Shown one piece after another: positions 1-10,982 of a DNA stretch of 64,000 nucleotides. Where the stretch lies: assembly GCF_027595985.1 (NCBI RefSeq), contig NC_073302.1, positions 397,401,810 through 397,465,809 of the forward strand, read 5' to 3'. Made by a program: the position numbers and the translations under genes. The first letter of the stretch is position 1. Each line of letters starts with the position of its first letter. Origin of the DNA: Sorex araneus. Lineage: Eukaryota; Chordata; Mammalia; Eulipotyphla; Soricidae. The notes under the pieces were generated by a model. It was not told where the DNA came from. It worked only from the letters and a program-made list of their open reading frames with translations, and ran no database searches.

Positions 1-190
1 TGCAAACACTATGAATGATTAAATAGCCCTTTCCTGTCATTTAGAGTTTCTACCTGCAGCACCTCGGATCACCTCTCAGTTTTCTGGTTCTGAATATGTC
101 TTTTGATGTTGCTTATAGAAGGATACATTGATTTTGGCTCTTAGGGTGGTAATTACAAACAAATTTCATTTATACTGAGTATTTTAAATA

Positions 191-559
191 GATCACCTGT
201 CACCTGTATCACCTGTCATCCCGTTGATCATCGATTTGCTCGAGCAGGTGCCAGTAATGTCTCCATTTGTCCCTGTCACATGCTTTTACCAGCCTCTCCT
301 TACTCATCCTTCCCAATGCTCTCATATTGGGGGAGTCTTTCAGGGTCAGGGGAATGAGACCCATTATTGTTACTGTTTTTGGCATATTGAATACGCCACA
401 GGTAGCTTGCAAGGCTCTGCGGTGCGGGCTAGATAGTCTCAGTAGCCGGGCTCTTCGAGAGGGACGAAGGCTTTTGGGACGGCCTCTAATTGCCTTATAG
501 AATGTAAGCTTTTGGTTGACTGGCATGTTGTAATGATCTGCACACTGCCAAACATGCAC
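191..559 (-). mobile_element. Long-type repeat body with non-tRNA 5' extension
   Basis: Read on the minus strand, about 191-460 matches the body of the long-type SINE: the segment after the head, the 'gtattcaatatgcc' block, and the closing 'actggcacctgctcgagc' to TGACAGG tail. Like the copy at 29592, it carries an extra segment of roughly 90-100 bp before that closing block. Upstream, about 460-559, the tRNA-like head is missing and is replaced by sequence not seen elsewhere in the window. A minus-strand frame of 116 codons (209-559) stays open through both parts. This may be a fragment of the partner LINE or a SINE with another head. Confidence 0.6.
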
Positions 560-897
560 CTACCTGTGTCTCTGGGCAGCACCTGTTGGTTCAGTCTTTA
601 TGAAAACACATTTTATTTTATGAAAATAAAATTGTAAAGTAGATACAATATAAATTTTTTGTTTTTCTTGTAAAGCATGCAATACTTTAACTTGTTTACT
701 TATTGGTTGTCTTCTCCCTTTCCTTTCTTTCATAGTTTGTCACAGGGTGCCAAACACTGCCCAAGTGCTTAAAGAAAGTGCTGTCCCCAACAATTGCAGT
801 CTAGTTAATCACGTACTCTTTCTCTCTTTGCATTATAAATATATTTATACACAGATATATATTTACGCATAAATTTATTTAAGGTAAAGTTGATATG

Positions 898-1163
898 AAG
901 CTGGAGCAATAGCACAGCAATAGCACAGCAATAGCACAGAGTAGGGCGTTTTCTTTGCACGCAGCTGACCTGGGTTCAATTCCTTGGCCCCTCTCGGAGA
1001 GCCCGGCAAGCTACCAAGAGTATTTTGCCCGCACAGCAGAGACTGGCAAGCTACCCATGGCGTATTCAATATACCAAAAACAGTAACAAGTCTCACAATG
1101 GAGACATTACTGGTGCCCGCTCAAGCAAATCGATGAGCAACAAGATGACAGTGACAATGACAG
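898..1163 (+). mobile_element. Long-type tRNA-headed SINE
   Basis: The copy has a tRNA-like head, then the long-type body, and ends in a GACAGTGACAATGACAG tail without poly(A). A 10-bp target duplication (agttgatatg) lies at 888-897 and 1164-1173. The head contains three tandem copies of an 11-bp unit. Confidence 0.8.
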
Positions 1164-1454
1164 AGTTGATATGCTGTTCAGTGTGTAGACTGTATAATTT
1201 AATGGCTTTTAATATATTTACAAAATGGTACAACTATCACCACGATGAATCTTAGACCATTTTGTCACCTATTAGTTGTCACTCCCTATTCTCTTCCAGT
1301 ACCCTACCCTAGGCCTAGCCAAGGACTAATGTTATATACTTTCTCTATAAATTTGTCTAATCTGAACATTTCATATGAAAAGAATGATACAAAATCAGGT
1401 CCCTGCAGTTGGCTTCTGTAACTGTTTTCAAGTTTTAGTTATGTCTTGTGTGTG

Positions 1455-1513
1455 CATATATATATATCAGAATTATGTTTATATATATTCATATACACAT
1501 ATATTCATATATA
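1455..1513. repeat. (AT)n-rich microsatellite
   Basis: Interrupted AT/CATATA low-complexity tract just before a SINE copy. Confidence 0.7.
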
Positions 1514-1514
1514 T

Positions 1515-1672
1515 CAGACAGGGTCATTTGCCTTATACTCAGCTGACCAGGGTTCACTCCCAGCACTTTGTAAGGTCCCCCAAGACAGTCAGAAGTGATC
1601 CCTGATTGCAGAAGCAGGAGTAATCCCTGAGCACCATTAGATGTGGCCCCCAAATCCAAAACAAAGTACTCC
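1515..1672 (+). mobile_element. Short-type SINE, 5'-truncated
   Basis: It begins inside the head and continues through a B-box-like ggttcactcc and the short-type body (caggagtaatccctgagcac) to a degraded 'gatgtggcccccaaa' end. Confidence 0.7.
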
Positions 1673-1828
1673 TAAGAGAAAGCACCAAACCCAAATACTA
1701 CATTGAGAATTAAATGGAAAATATACATAATGTATATTTGAAGAAGCTATCAAGACAAAATGCAGTTAGCTATATGTTTACTGAATCATTGTCTATGATT
1801 TTTCATGTTCATTTTTTTCCTCTGTTTT

Positions 1829-1984
1829 GGCACTTCACTCAGTACTGCCCAGGGATTACTCCTGGCTTTCTGCTTAGGGATCACTCCTGATGAGGCTCTG
1901 AGGACTGGACATGCTGTCTGGTCCTAAACTTAGGTCAGTTTTGTGCAAGGCTAGTGCACTGCTGGAATATCAGTCTTTCCCTTT
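1829..1984 (-). mobile_element. Short-type SINE, degraded
   Basis: Reverse orientation. 'gggattactcctggcttt' and 'atcactcctgatgaggctc' match the inverted short-type body; the head is strongly diverged. Confidence 0.6.
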
Positions 1985-2612
1985 CACGTTCAGTTTTAAA
2001 GCTTATTTACTTGATCAGTATTTTATTTCTAGATTTTTTTTGTCTTTCTTTTAAAAAGAAAAATAAATAGGACTATGAAGGTGTCCTACTGAAGTGTTGC
2101 TGTTTATAAAAGAACAGAACATGAAACAATAAACAATAAAATATTTCTAGCCAGTGATTAAATGTAAAAGTAGAACTGATGTATCTGATGAATACAAATG
2201 CCATTTATAGCCTCACACACTTCAATATCATAAACATTGTTCTTACTGTATGAGAACAAAGATGACAACACAAAATAAACTTCATAACATATACATGAAT
2301 GATACAAATATAGGAGTAAACACATGTAACACTATGAATTTTAAATTTTATCTTCATATTTAAATTTATTAGAGTAGGCCCAAATGATTTCTTTTTTGAG
2401 TTCAGAACAATATTTTATAAACATTAGTTGCTTGATGGAGATTATATATGGTAGTTAGAGGTTAAAGTCTCATATTTGAATAAAAACTGTCATCAAGAAT
2501 TTGTACAGTTTAAGAGTCAAGGTTACCTAAGTTCATATGTGTAATGATTTCTCCTTTTTAAATAAAAATGACAGTGAATATTTTTCTACAGTGCTAGCAG
2601 CCATTAGAATAT

Positions 2613-3890
2613 ACAGCTTGGTACTGGAACAAAGGCAGAGCGGCAGACCAATGGAACAGGGTTGAATACTCTGACACATCCCCCCAAATATATGACCATC
2701 TAATCTTTGATAAGGGAGCAAAAAAGGCAAAGTAGAGCAAGGAAAGCATGTTTAAAAAATTGTGCTGACAAAACTGGACAGCTACATGCAAAAAAATGGG
2801 CTTAGACCTCCACCTATCACCATGTACAAAAGTCAGATCAAAATGGATTAAAGACCTCAACATCAGACCAAAATCCCTAAGGTACATTGAAGACAAGGTC
2901 GGCAAAACCCTCCACGACATTGAAGCCAAAGGTATCTTCAAAGCTGACACGCCACTGGCCAAGCAAGTGAAAACAGAGATAAATAAATGGGACTATCTCA
3001 AACTAAGAAGCTTCTGCACCTCAAGAGAAACAGTGACCAAAATACAAAGACAATCTACAGAATGGGAAAGGATATTTACGCAGTACCCATCTGATAAAGG
3101 GTTGATAACAAAGATATACAATGCACTGGTTGTACTCCACAAGAAGAAAACTGCCAACCCGATCAAAAAATAGGGTGATGAAATGAACAGAAACTTTCCT
3201 AAAGAAGAAATCCGAATGGCTCAGAGGCACATGAGAAAATGTTCCACATCACTAATCATCAGGGAAATGCAGATCAAAACAACCATGAGATATCATCTCA
3301 CACCACAGAGACTGGCCCACATACCAAAAAACAAAAACAAGCAGTGTTGGCGTGGATGCGGGGAGAAAGGGACTCTTCTTCACTGCTGGTGGGAATGCCG
3401 ATTGGTTCAGCCCTTTGGGAAAACAATATGGACGATTCTCAAAAAATTAGAAATTGAGCTTCCATTTGACCCAGCAATACCAGTCCTGGAAATATATCTC
3501 GGAGAGGCAAAAAGGTATAGTAGAGATGGCATATGTATTTCTATGTTCATTGCAGCACTGTTTACAATAGCCAGAATCTGGAAAAAACCAGAATGCCCCA
3601 AAACAGATGACTGGTTAAAGAAACTCTGATACATCTACACAATGGAATACTATGTAGCCCTCAGAAAACATGAAGTCATGAAATTTGCATATAAATGGAT
3701 CAACATGGAAAGTATCATGTTGAGTGAAATGAGTCAGAAAGAGACAGACATAGAAAGATTGCACTCATATGTGGAATATAATGTAACTGAGAAGTACAAG
3801 TTGGCAATGATGCAACTTCTGGCAGATATCTCTCTGGACTTAGGTACTAAAATACTAAAATACAGAAACCCAAAACTGAGAGGCCGCTAA
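2613..3890 (+). pseudogene. L1 ORF2 C-terminal remnant with four stops
   Basis: One frame runs from about 2613 to the TAA at 3888-3890. It keeps the C-terminal L1 ORF2 motifs: a [16 protein letters not shown]ys/His block near 3342, [19 protein letters not shown] and YTMEYY. It is interrupted by TAG 2733, TGA 2766, TAG 3171 and TGA 3627. Each falls where the family has tryptophan, that is, TGG changed by a single G-to-A step. I see no frameshift between these stops. Not functional. Confidence 0.88.
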
Positions 3891-4069
3891 GTGTGGTCAC
3901 GCAACCTCATACTTCTTCATCCTCAGCAATGGAAAACAAATTATCTAATGCTTCCTTTTCAGCAGGTCTGACTTTAGGGGAGAGACTCTCCAAACAATAA
4001 TAGTGAGTTTTGTTGAAATATTGAATGCAATCAAAGTGAAAGTAAAGTGAAATTTATTAGTTACACAGG

Positions 4070-4135
4070 CGGGGGGGGGTTAAGGGTGGGGGGGCTAGGG
4101 GCGTGGGGGGGTTAGGGGTGTGGGGGTGCGGGGTG
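4070..4135 (+). repeat. G-rich tract in L1 3'UTR
   Basis: Several G-runs of 4-10 are separated by short TTA/CTA/CGT spacers, inside the L1 3'UTR. The strand has clear G-quadruplex potential, as is usual for the L1 3'UTR polypurine region. Confidence 0.85.
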
Positions 4136-4556
4136 GAGCTATACTGGGATTCTTGGTGGTGGAATATGTGCACTGGTGAAGGGATGGGTATTCGAGCATT
4201 GTATAACTGAGATTTAAACCTAAAAACTTTGTAACTTTCCACATGGTGACTCAATAAAAAAATTAAAATAAAAAAATAGAATATAACCTTTGGGTGAATT
4301 GTATAGCTAAGAATTATATAATAATAAACTTAAGAAAAGAATGAATTGGAAAGAATGCTATGTTTTCAATAACAAATTTTTTTTCTGCAAAGTTGACTGA
4401 AGAAATTGAGGCTTGAACATGGTTTATTGTACATGGAGAGAACTCAAAGGACTGTCTATACACTTTTCATGTAATTCTTATGCATTTGATCCCAGCAACA
4501 ATGGGTACTTCTGAGACTGAGACTGACCTTTTTAGCACCACCTTGAGTGCCCCTCT

Positions 4557-4614
4557 CAAAAAAAAAAAAGAAAGAAAGAAAGAAAAAAGAAAAAGGAAAG
4601 AAAGGAAAAGAAAG
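4557..4614 (+). repeat. A-rich/(GAAA)n simple repeat
   Basis: Poly(A) followed by AAAG/GAAAG units. The preceding 60 bp (about 4490-4555) could be a decayed SINE end, which would make this its tail, but the match is weak. Confidence 0.75.
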
Positions 4615-4699
4615 GATGGTTTATTTGTTTCTAAAATATTTTGACATAATTTTTATTATTTTTTAATTTTTATTTATTTATTTATTTGTTTATTTATTT

Positions 4700-4862
4700 A
4701 TTTTTCTGGTTTACACCCAGAGATGCTCAGGGGTTACTCCTGGCTCTGCACTCAGTAATTACTCCTGGAGGTTCTCGTAGGACCATATGGATGCTGGGAA
4801 TTGAACCCGGGTTGGCCGCATGCAGGGCAAATGCCCTAACCGCTGTGCTATCATTGTATCCC
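4700..4862 (-). mobile_element. Short-type SINE
   Basis: Nearly complete inverted copy: body (gatgctcaggggttactcct), inverted B box (ttgaacccgggtt) and inverted A-box region (accgctgtgctatca). A TTTA-repeat tail lies at 4670-4702. Confidence 0.88.
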
Positions 4863-5045
4863 CAATGACAAATTTTAAAAATCAATAGTTTCTAATCACA
4901 GTAGTAATATGTTATCAACATTTTACAGCATACATACACCTCAGTATTTTCTCTGAAAATATTCATGCCATAACATGTAAGCTTGGTGCTAGTTCTTGAC
5001 TGTTGGACCTTGTTCGGTCTTCTTTGAAATGACTTGTTAAAAGGA

Positions 5046-5118
5046 AGGAGATATGGTTCAAGTGGGAGAGCACCTGCGTTACAAACGTAGTTTGTTAGTT
5101 TCCCCAATGAGCATGAGC
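5046..5118 (+). mobile_element. Possible other tRNA-derived SINE fragment
   Basis: 'atggttcaagtgggagagc' followed by 'cctgcgttacaaacg' resembles the tRNA-like head of a SINE unrelated to the common family. After the CA repeat, 'ccccagtaccacc' (5230-5245) could be its continuation. Low confidence. Confidence 0.3.
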
Positions 5119-5119
5119 A

Positions 5120-5167
5120 TGCGCGCGCGCACGCGCGCGCACACACACACACAGACACACACACACA

Positions 5168-5202
<35 letters not shown>
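5120..5202. repeat. (CG)n(CA)n microsatellite
   Basis: An alternating purine-pyrimidine tract: a GC-repeat block followed by CA repeats with occasional CAGA. Such tracts can adopt Z-DNA and are usually length-variable. Confidence 0.95.
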
Positions 5203-5203
<1 letters not shown>

Positions 5204-5299
5204 GACATGCACACATTCACATGCACGCACAGTCTGGCCCCAGTACCACCTGAAACCCACAACAGTAAAAAGGAAAACCATAAAAGCTCACCACTTTGC

Positions 5300-5466
5300 T
5301 TTTAATTTTTGTCTTTGAGCTATAACGATAGTGTTCAGGGCTTACTCTTGGCTCTACAGGGATCACTTCTGGTGGACTCAGGAGACCATATGGGATGCTG
5401 GGGATCAAGCCCGGGTCAGTCATATACGAGGCAAGTGCCCAAACTGCTATATTATCTCTCAGACCT
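5300..5466 (-). mobile_element. Short-type SINE
   Basis: Inverted copy: 'gttcagggcttactcttggc', 'accatatgggatgctgggg' and a diverged inverted head ending in 'ctatattatctctcagacc'. Confidence 0.8.
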
Positions 5467-5954
5467 TTATTGTAAACTCTTGATCCACAGAGGCGAAGAC
5501 TTATTTTTTCCATTTTGCCTGACTAAATGTTTTATTTGCTGTACTGCACCATGCCTGAGTTGGGGCATGACTGTGGATCAATGAAGAAAGGAACTTGATA
5601 TTCACAGTAATGTTATCATTTTTTAAACCACTGAAAATTTAGGCTTTGAAAATGAATTAACTTGGCCTACATCTCTGAACTATAAAATGTCAGAGCTGGG
5701 TATTATAAGTAGGCATGTCCTTGCCATTTCTAATACTAAGATATCCATGGAAGCATATTTCTCTGTAGTTTGGAATTTCTAGTAATTTCAACAGTCAACA
5801 GAACATCTGGGATCAAAATTTTGAGCACTGATGTAGATCTTAGAGGTTGATAAGCTCTAGTTTTCTAAGAACAAGTTAATGTAAAATTAATGTAAGGCAT
5901 GTGAAGGAGCCTGAACAATGTGACAATTTAGGACTCTTGAATTTTCAACTTTAT

Positions 5955-6174
5955 TTTTTAAACCATATCTGTCTGTGCTCAGGGTTTACTCTTGGCTTTT
6001 TGCTCAGGAGTGCTCAGGAGTCACTGGTGGGGCTCAAGGGAGCATATGTGGTGCTGGGAATTGAAAGGGGGTTGGTCACATGAAAGGGATGATAGTACTT
6101 TGTGTGCTGGGAATTGAAATGGGGTTGGTTGAGTGCAAGCCATGGTAATACCTAGTACTATCTTGCTGACCCTT
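5955..6174 (-). mobile_element. Short-type SINE with internal duplication
   Basis: An old inverted copy. A 26-bp block around the B-box side (6051-6076) recurs at 6104-6129 with one mismatch, and a 10-bp unit TGCTCAGGAG is doubled at 6001-6020. The copy is therefore longer than its relatives. Confidence 0.7.
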
Positions 6175-6282
6175 GAACATTTTAAAAAATATGAACCATT
6201 TTCAGGTGATAACAATGTCATTGAAACAATTATGTCACTATTGGTATAGTGACTTTGTATTTTTCTATCGATCATGAGTTTT

Positions 6283-6462
6283 TTTTTGTTTTTTTTTGCT
6301 TTTTGGGTCACACCCAGCGATGCTCAGGGGTTACTCCTGGCTGTGCACTCAGGAATTACTCCTGGCAGTGCTTGGGGGACCATATGGGATGCCGGGGATC
6401 GAACCCGGGTCAGCCGCGTGCAAAGCAAACGCCCTACCCGCTGTGCTATCACTCCGGCCCCC
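6283..6462 (-). mobile_element. Short-type SINE, young copy with TSD
   Basis: Well-preserved inverted copy with an oligo(T) tail, inverted B box (gatcgaacccggg) and inverted A-box region (acccgctgtgctatcac). Perfect 15-bp duplications (tcgatcatgagtttt) lie at 6268-6282 and 6463-6477. Many CpGs remain, which suggests recent insertion. Confidence 0.95.
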
Positions 6463-6477
6463 TCGATCATGAGTTTT

Positions 6478-8044
6478 ATGGACAAAAGATATTGGCAAAA
6501 AAAGTGGTTCTGAAGATTGAAAGTAGAAAGGATATAAGCTTATGAAAATTTGAATAATTTTTGATAAAATTTATGCTATATGTTAAATTAATATGAAATA
6601 GATTATAATTTTTTCATTGGAATTAACACAAAAATCTCACATGTCAAGAGGATAACTTTGTTGTTTATGATGTATCAAATATCTATGAAATTAACAAATT
6701 TGTTGTTTGTGTATCTGTAATGCTTTAATCTCATCTACTTTTATGACTAAAAAAGTGACTATTAAAACCATATAACCTACTAAGCTTCTAAATTAAAGAA
6801 TCGTAATTATTCATATTTTGGATAAATAGGGATATATTAAAATTCATGCATATGTGATATTTATTTAGTGACTAAATTATTAGTTGATTAAATTTTAATC
6901 AAATAATTTATTTGATTAAATTAGATTAAGTTGCTCGACTGGTTTGCTTTGTTTCATTCCCAGGCAATGTTAACACTTATGTTTCTGGCCATCTCCATGT
7001 GACCTTTTTCTTTATATTTATAGTGTTCCTCTGTGTGCGAGGAACAAACTGGTCCTTTACACTGTTCCCCCTTCATGTTTCCCTCTGCATAATTTCTCTT
7101 TGCCTTCCCTAATTTTTCTACTTCTTTACTTCCTATAAAAAGGCAATGTGTTCAGATACTCAACTATTGTCTCTTGGGAAAGAAAAAGATCAAAAGAAGG
7201 GGCGGAGAAGAGGCGGAGTAGAACAGCTGGTTAACTTGGGGGGAAAAAGGGGGAAACAGGACTTGGGTCCTGTACCTAACAATGAGAAGTCAGAGTTTGT
7301 TAGGGCTTTAAATTTTGTCACCATGTTGAACTAAGTTTATGATGACAGCTCTTTCATAATTACTTTTCTGTTGAAAGGACAGTTTTAAATATTTTGAGAA
7401 ACAAAGAAGAAGTTTAAAGCAAATGTATGATCATTCCAGAGTCCAATAAAACTTCACATACTGAAGAGAATGAATTTTTAATTATGATAAAAGAGAAATG
7501 GCAGAATATATGTATATAAAACACTAAAACATATTTGCTAGTGTTACAAATAATGACTAATGACAATGCAAATAAAAAATAGTTAAATTTGTTAATTAGT
7601 TAAATTTGGTAATGGCAGGTATTTTATTAAATGTTAGCACAGAAAATAAATTCAATTGTGATGTTATTTGTTTGCTCTTTTCAAGTTTTACACTTTGATT
7701 AAATTGACTAAAATATAATTTGTAAGTACCCCGCACAGTATAACATATACACACAAAAGCATCTTGGTAAAAGATCTATATTGATGTGATGTTATAGTAG
7801 TACCCAGATAAATTTACAAGTTAAAACTCAAGACTTTGGAATATCTTCATCTAGATTTTCAAATATGTGTTATCAACTTGTCGTCTTGCTAATTTTGGAC
7901 ACTCTTGAAGAATCATATTCTAAAAAGAATGGGGCACCCTGGAGTAAATGTAAGGAAAATCAGTTCCAATGTTAGAAATAATGGGTATCTTTAGAACAGA
8001 GTTGCTTATATTCCAAGCTTGAGATTTTAATTTTTAAAAATATT
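6478..8044. other. AT-rich intergenic stretch
   Basis: I recognise no gene, RNA or repeat family. The 6550-6930 part is very AT-rich, with repeated TTAAATTA-type words. Around 7140-7330 is a short purine-rich patch in a non-credible open frame. Confidence 0.5.
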
Positions 8045-8165
8045 TCAAGCCATGCCCATCGATGTTCAAGGTTTACTCCTTAGAGCTAATGGGATCCTGT
8101 GTGTGGTGCTAAGGATTGACCATGGACCACTACACTCCAGTCTATTGAGTTATTTCTCCAGAAAC
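8045..8165 (-). mobile_element. Short-type SINE, old fragment
   Basis: 'catcgatgttcaaggtttac', 'gtggtgctaaggattgacc' and 'gttatttctccag' are inverted SINE blocks; the B box is badly decayed. Confidence 0.5.
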
Positions 8166-8448
8166 AAATTCTTATGGTTGGGAGTTGGATATTCTGATCC
8201 TGGGAATGGCACAGAGGCTGAAATATCTGTCTTGCAAGGGTGTGGTGGTGTTGTGTCCACTAGTGGTGAGCCAAGTAAGTCCTAGTGTTTCTGCAGTTTG
8301 AGACCCAGATGAGCACTACACATAGAGCGTGCAGAAGTACAACAACTAAGTGCACTCATGACTCCTGGTCATCACATTGGAAAAACGGAGAGAAGGTAAA
8401 GGGATTAAAAAACAAAAAACAAACAAACATACAAAAACCATTAGTCAG

Positions 8449-8606
8449 AGATTAGGGTGATAGAACAATGGATAAGGTGCTTATCTTGCACACAGCCAGT
8501 TTTCCAACCTCTGGCACCTCATATGTTCCCTGAATACATCAGGAGTGATCTCAAGTCTACAACCAGGGGTGATTCTTGAACAGCACTGGTTATGTCCACC
8601 ACCTAA
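8449..8606 (+). mobile_element. Short-type SINE, degraded
   Basis: Forward copy: 'gggtgatagaacaatgg', 'ccttgcacacagcc'-like block, 'catcaggagtgatctc' and a final 'ggttatgtccacc'. Confidence 0.65.
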
Positions 8607-10214
8607 GGTATTCATTCAATAATAAAAAATATAATAGAACCTTAGATAACATAAAACCATATCGTTCCGTCAATTTGGTAATAGTTTTTGTTTAATTATA
8701 CTATCAAGAAGTCTTATAAATTATACACTTTTATCTTTTATATCTTGGATATTCCTGTTACATAAAAATATTTACTGTCTTGATTATTCAATGTTGCCAG
8801 ATACCAACATGTAAGCTTAAATCCTCCATCTATGATACCATAAACTGTTTCAAGTTTACAGATAGTAATGTCTCCTTTCCAATTAGTGAAGGCATCTTAA
8901 TCATAAAGCCTAAATATGAATAAAATATAAAATGATTGATCTTATTTTCTTTCTCATGCTCATTATAGCAGAAAAACTTGCATAAAGCCAATCAGATTGG
9001 CACCTCTGACCTCCCTCCAACGATGAGTCCTAGAGAATGAGGCAAAAAAAGCACATAAGAAGACACACGAGACTGTTCAAACTTTAGGATCACCTGGGCA
9101 GCCCCGACTGGGATATTTTACAGAGTGAGTCAACATGAATCCTTAAAACATAGAATAAGGGTATAGAAGTTACCTATTCTATTTTTGCCCAAGTTGCTCT
9201 CAATATTCAGAAAACCCTATATGATTTTATCCTCTTTTTTCCTGGAATCATTTTTGTTGCCCATTTATATTCTGTTCCTCTCTGGTGCAATTTTTTATGC
9301 CCATTTATATGACTTACCCTGGAGACTATTCCAATCTTGAGGTCTAGTTAGGGGAATGATTTTCCACAAGAAATTCCTAGCCTTTTGTAGTATTCGTGAT
9401 GATACTCATCTAATGCACTAATTATGTATTATTTGTACAGTAGGTATATTTGAGGTTAATTTCTAACATATCCAAATCCTGTGAAAATATAGTATATTTT
9501 ATAAAGTGTTAAAATGGATATTTGTAGAATAATAACTGTTATTGTACTCTCTCATAGACATCCATAATATTTAACAAACTAGAGAGAGGACCAACAGTTA
9601 TTGGTTGGCTCCTTTCAAATGTTACCATTTATCTCACATTAACATGCTTCCTTATATTATTTTGTTGTGAAATGACAAAATAATCTCCCTTGTGAGTAGG
9701 CCCAAGTAAATGGACTCCATATATTCAGTGCTATAATTTACAAATTAAATTAAAAAATTCTATGTACAGAGCAAAGAAGGATCTTATTATGAAAGCTTAG
9801 ATAGGGTTTAATATATGTATTTCTAATAGGAAGTCATGCTGTAGGTGCTGATCTTTTCCTTTGGTTCACTTATGTTTAATTGGAAGGGAAGTGATGAAAA
9901 GATTTAACAAGAGAAATAAATAGAAAAATTTGATTAAAGATATTCCAAATTAGAACCGCATTAAAACTATTGCTTCTTTGAAGGTATGATGGTACTTTAA
10001 AATATGTTTCTTTTCTTAATACTTAACATCAAGTTTTCCAATATAGAACTCTGATGGACAAATAATAACATTAAATAAATATTTATGCATTTTTTTTGTC
10101 CAGTTTGAAAAGCCATTTCTTTTCTCCAAAGTTTAATGCAATGTCAGTAGTTGTAAACTTGAGCCAAAAAAATTTCTTTTTTGTGTGGGAGGAAGGTGTT
10201 TTCGTTGAGTGGGG
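8607..10214. other. Intergenic stretch, nothing recognised
   Basis: AT-rich single-copy-looking DNA. I see no gene, RNA gene or clear repeat. Confidence 0.5.
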
Positions 10215-10372
10215 TTTAGGTCACACCCTGTGGGGCTCAAGGGCTTTTCCTGGCTCTTCATCTGGCATCATCCTTGGTGGTGCTCAGGGGACCATTTGTA
10301 GTGAGAGATCAAACAAGAGTTGATCAGATATGGAAGGGACGAGCCTTAATCTCTGTACAGTCTCTCCCACAG
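10215..10372 (-). mobile_element. Short-type SINE, degraded
   Basis: 'ggtcacaccctgtggggctc', 'ggtggtgctcaggggacca' and a decayed inverted head ending in 'cagtctctccc'. It is the last SINE before a SINE-free interval of about 10 kb. Confidence 0.7.
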
Positions 10373-10937
10373 AGCCAAGAAAATTTTTCTTCTAAATATT
10401 TGTTTTGTTTATAGGACGTATTTGTCCATATTTTTTTCTCTAAGATTTTTTCTAGACTGCTATCACTGATGGTCTCTATGTGCCACTTAGTTTAAAAGTA
10501 TTGAATGTAAATGCTTACTTGAAAACCACTATATACTCCCTTAACCATTCTCTTTGGAAATGTTATTTCTTAGTTGCTTTCTTTCTTATTCCCATCTCCT
10601 GAAATTATTCCCTTAAGGACATAGGTGAAGCTTTCCATCTATTTGTGTTTAACTTTGACAGTTGTGTGCATAGAAGCATGTTATAGCCTCACAACACAAG
10701 TATTTATTATGGTTCTATGCTCTATAGCATTTTTTTACATGAAACTGGTCATTTACTCTATTTGCATGTAACAAATAGGCCCTTTGTTAACTTTCATCTT
10801 AAATGATTGATTCTTTTGGTTGAGAATTATCTTTTCCTTTTCAGTATCTCTGTGTAAGTTTGTAAGAGAAAGGGAGGAAGGGAGGGAGGGAGGAAAAGGG
10901 AGAAGGAGAGAGGGAGGGAGGGAGGGAGGGAGGGAGG

Positions 10938-10982
<45 letters not shown>

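Larger units (their letters stand above)
2590..4275 (+). mobile_element. L1 retrotransposon, 5'-truncated 3' end
   Basis: This is the 3' third of an L1: the last ~430 codons of ORF2, a 3'UTR with a G-rich block (4070-4135), and an A-rich tail from about 4253. No 5'UTR, ORF1, endonuclease or reverse transcriptase domain is present, so the copy was dead on arrival. I found no convincing target duplication; GAATAT occurs on both sides but is too short to count. Confidence 0.9.

Noticed and set aside
191..559. Host protein-coding gene on the minus strand
   Set aside because: The frame runs through a repeat body seen at several other loci, so it is repeat-derived whatever its origin.
2796..3629. 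125- and 148-codon frames as independent genes
   Set aside because: They are consecutive pieces of one L1 ORF2 separated by a stop, with clear L1 motifs.
4892..5253. Frames of repeated Thr-His or Cys-Val
   Set aside because: These are translations of the CA/GC microsatellite.
7146..7334. 62-codon plus frame rich in Lys, Arg and Gly
   Set aside because: Purine-rich chance frame without splice sites or recognisable similarity.
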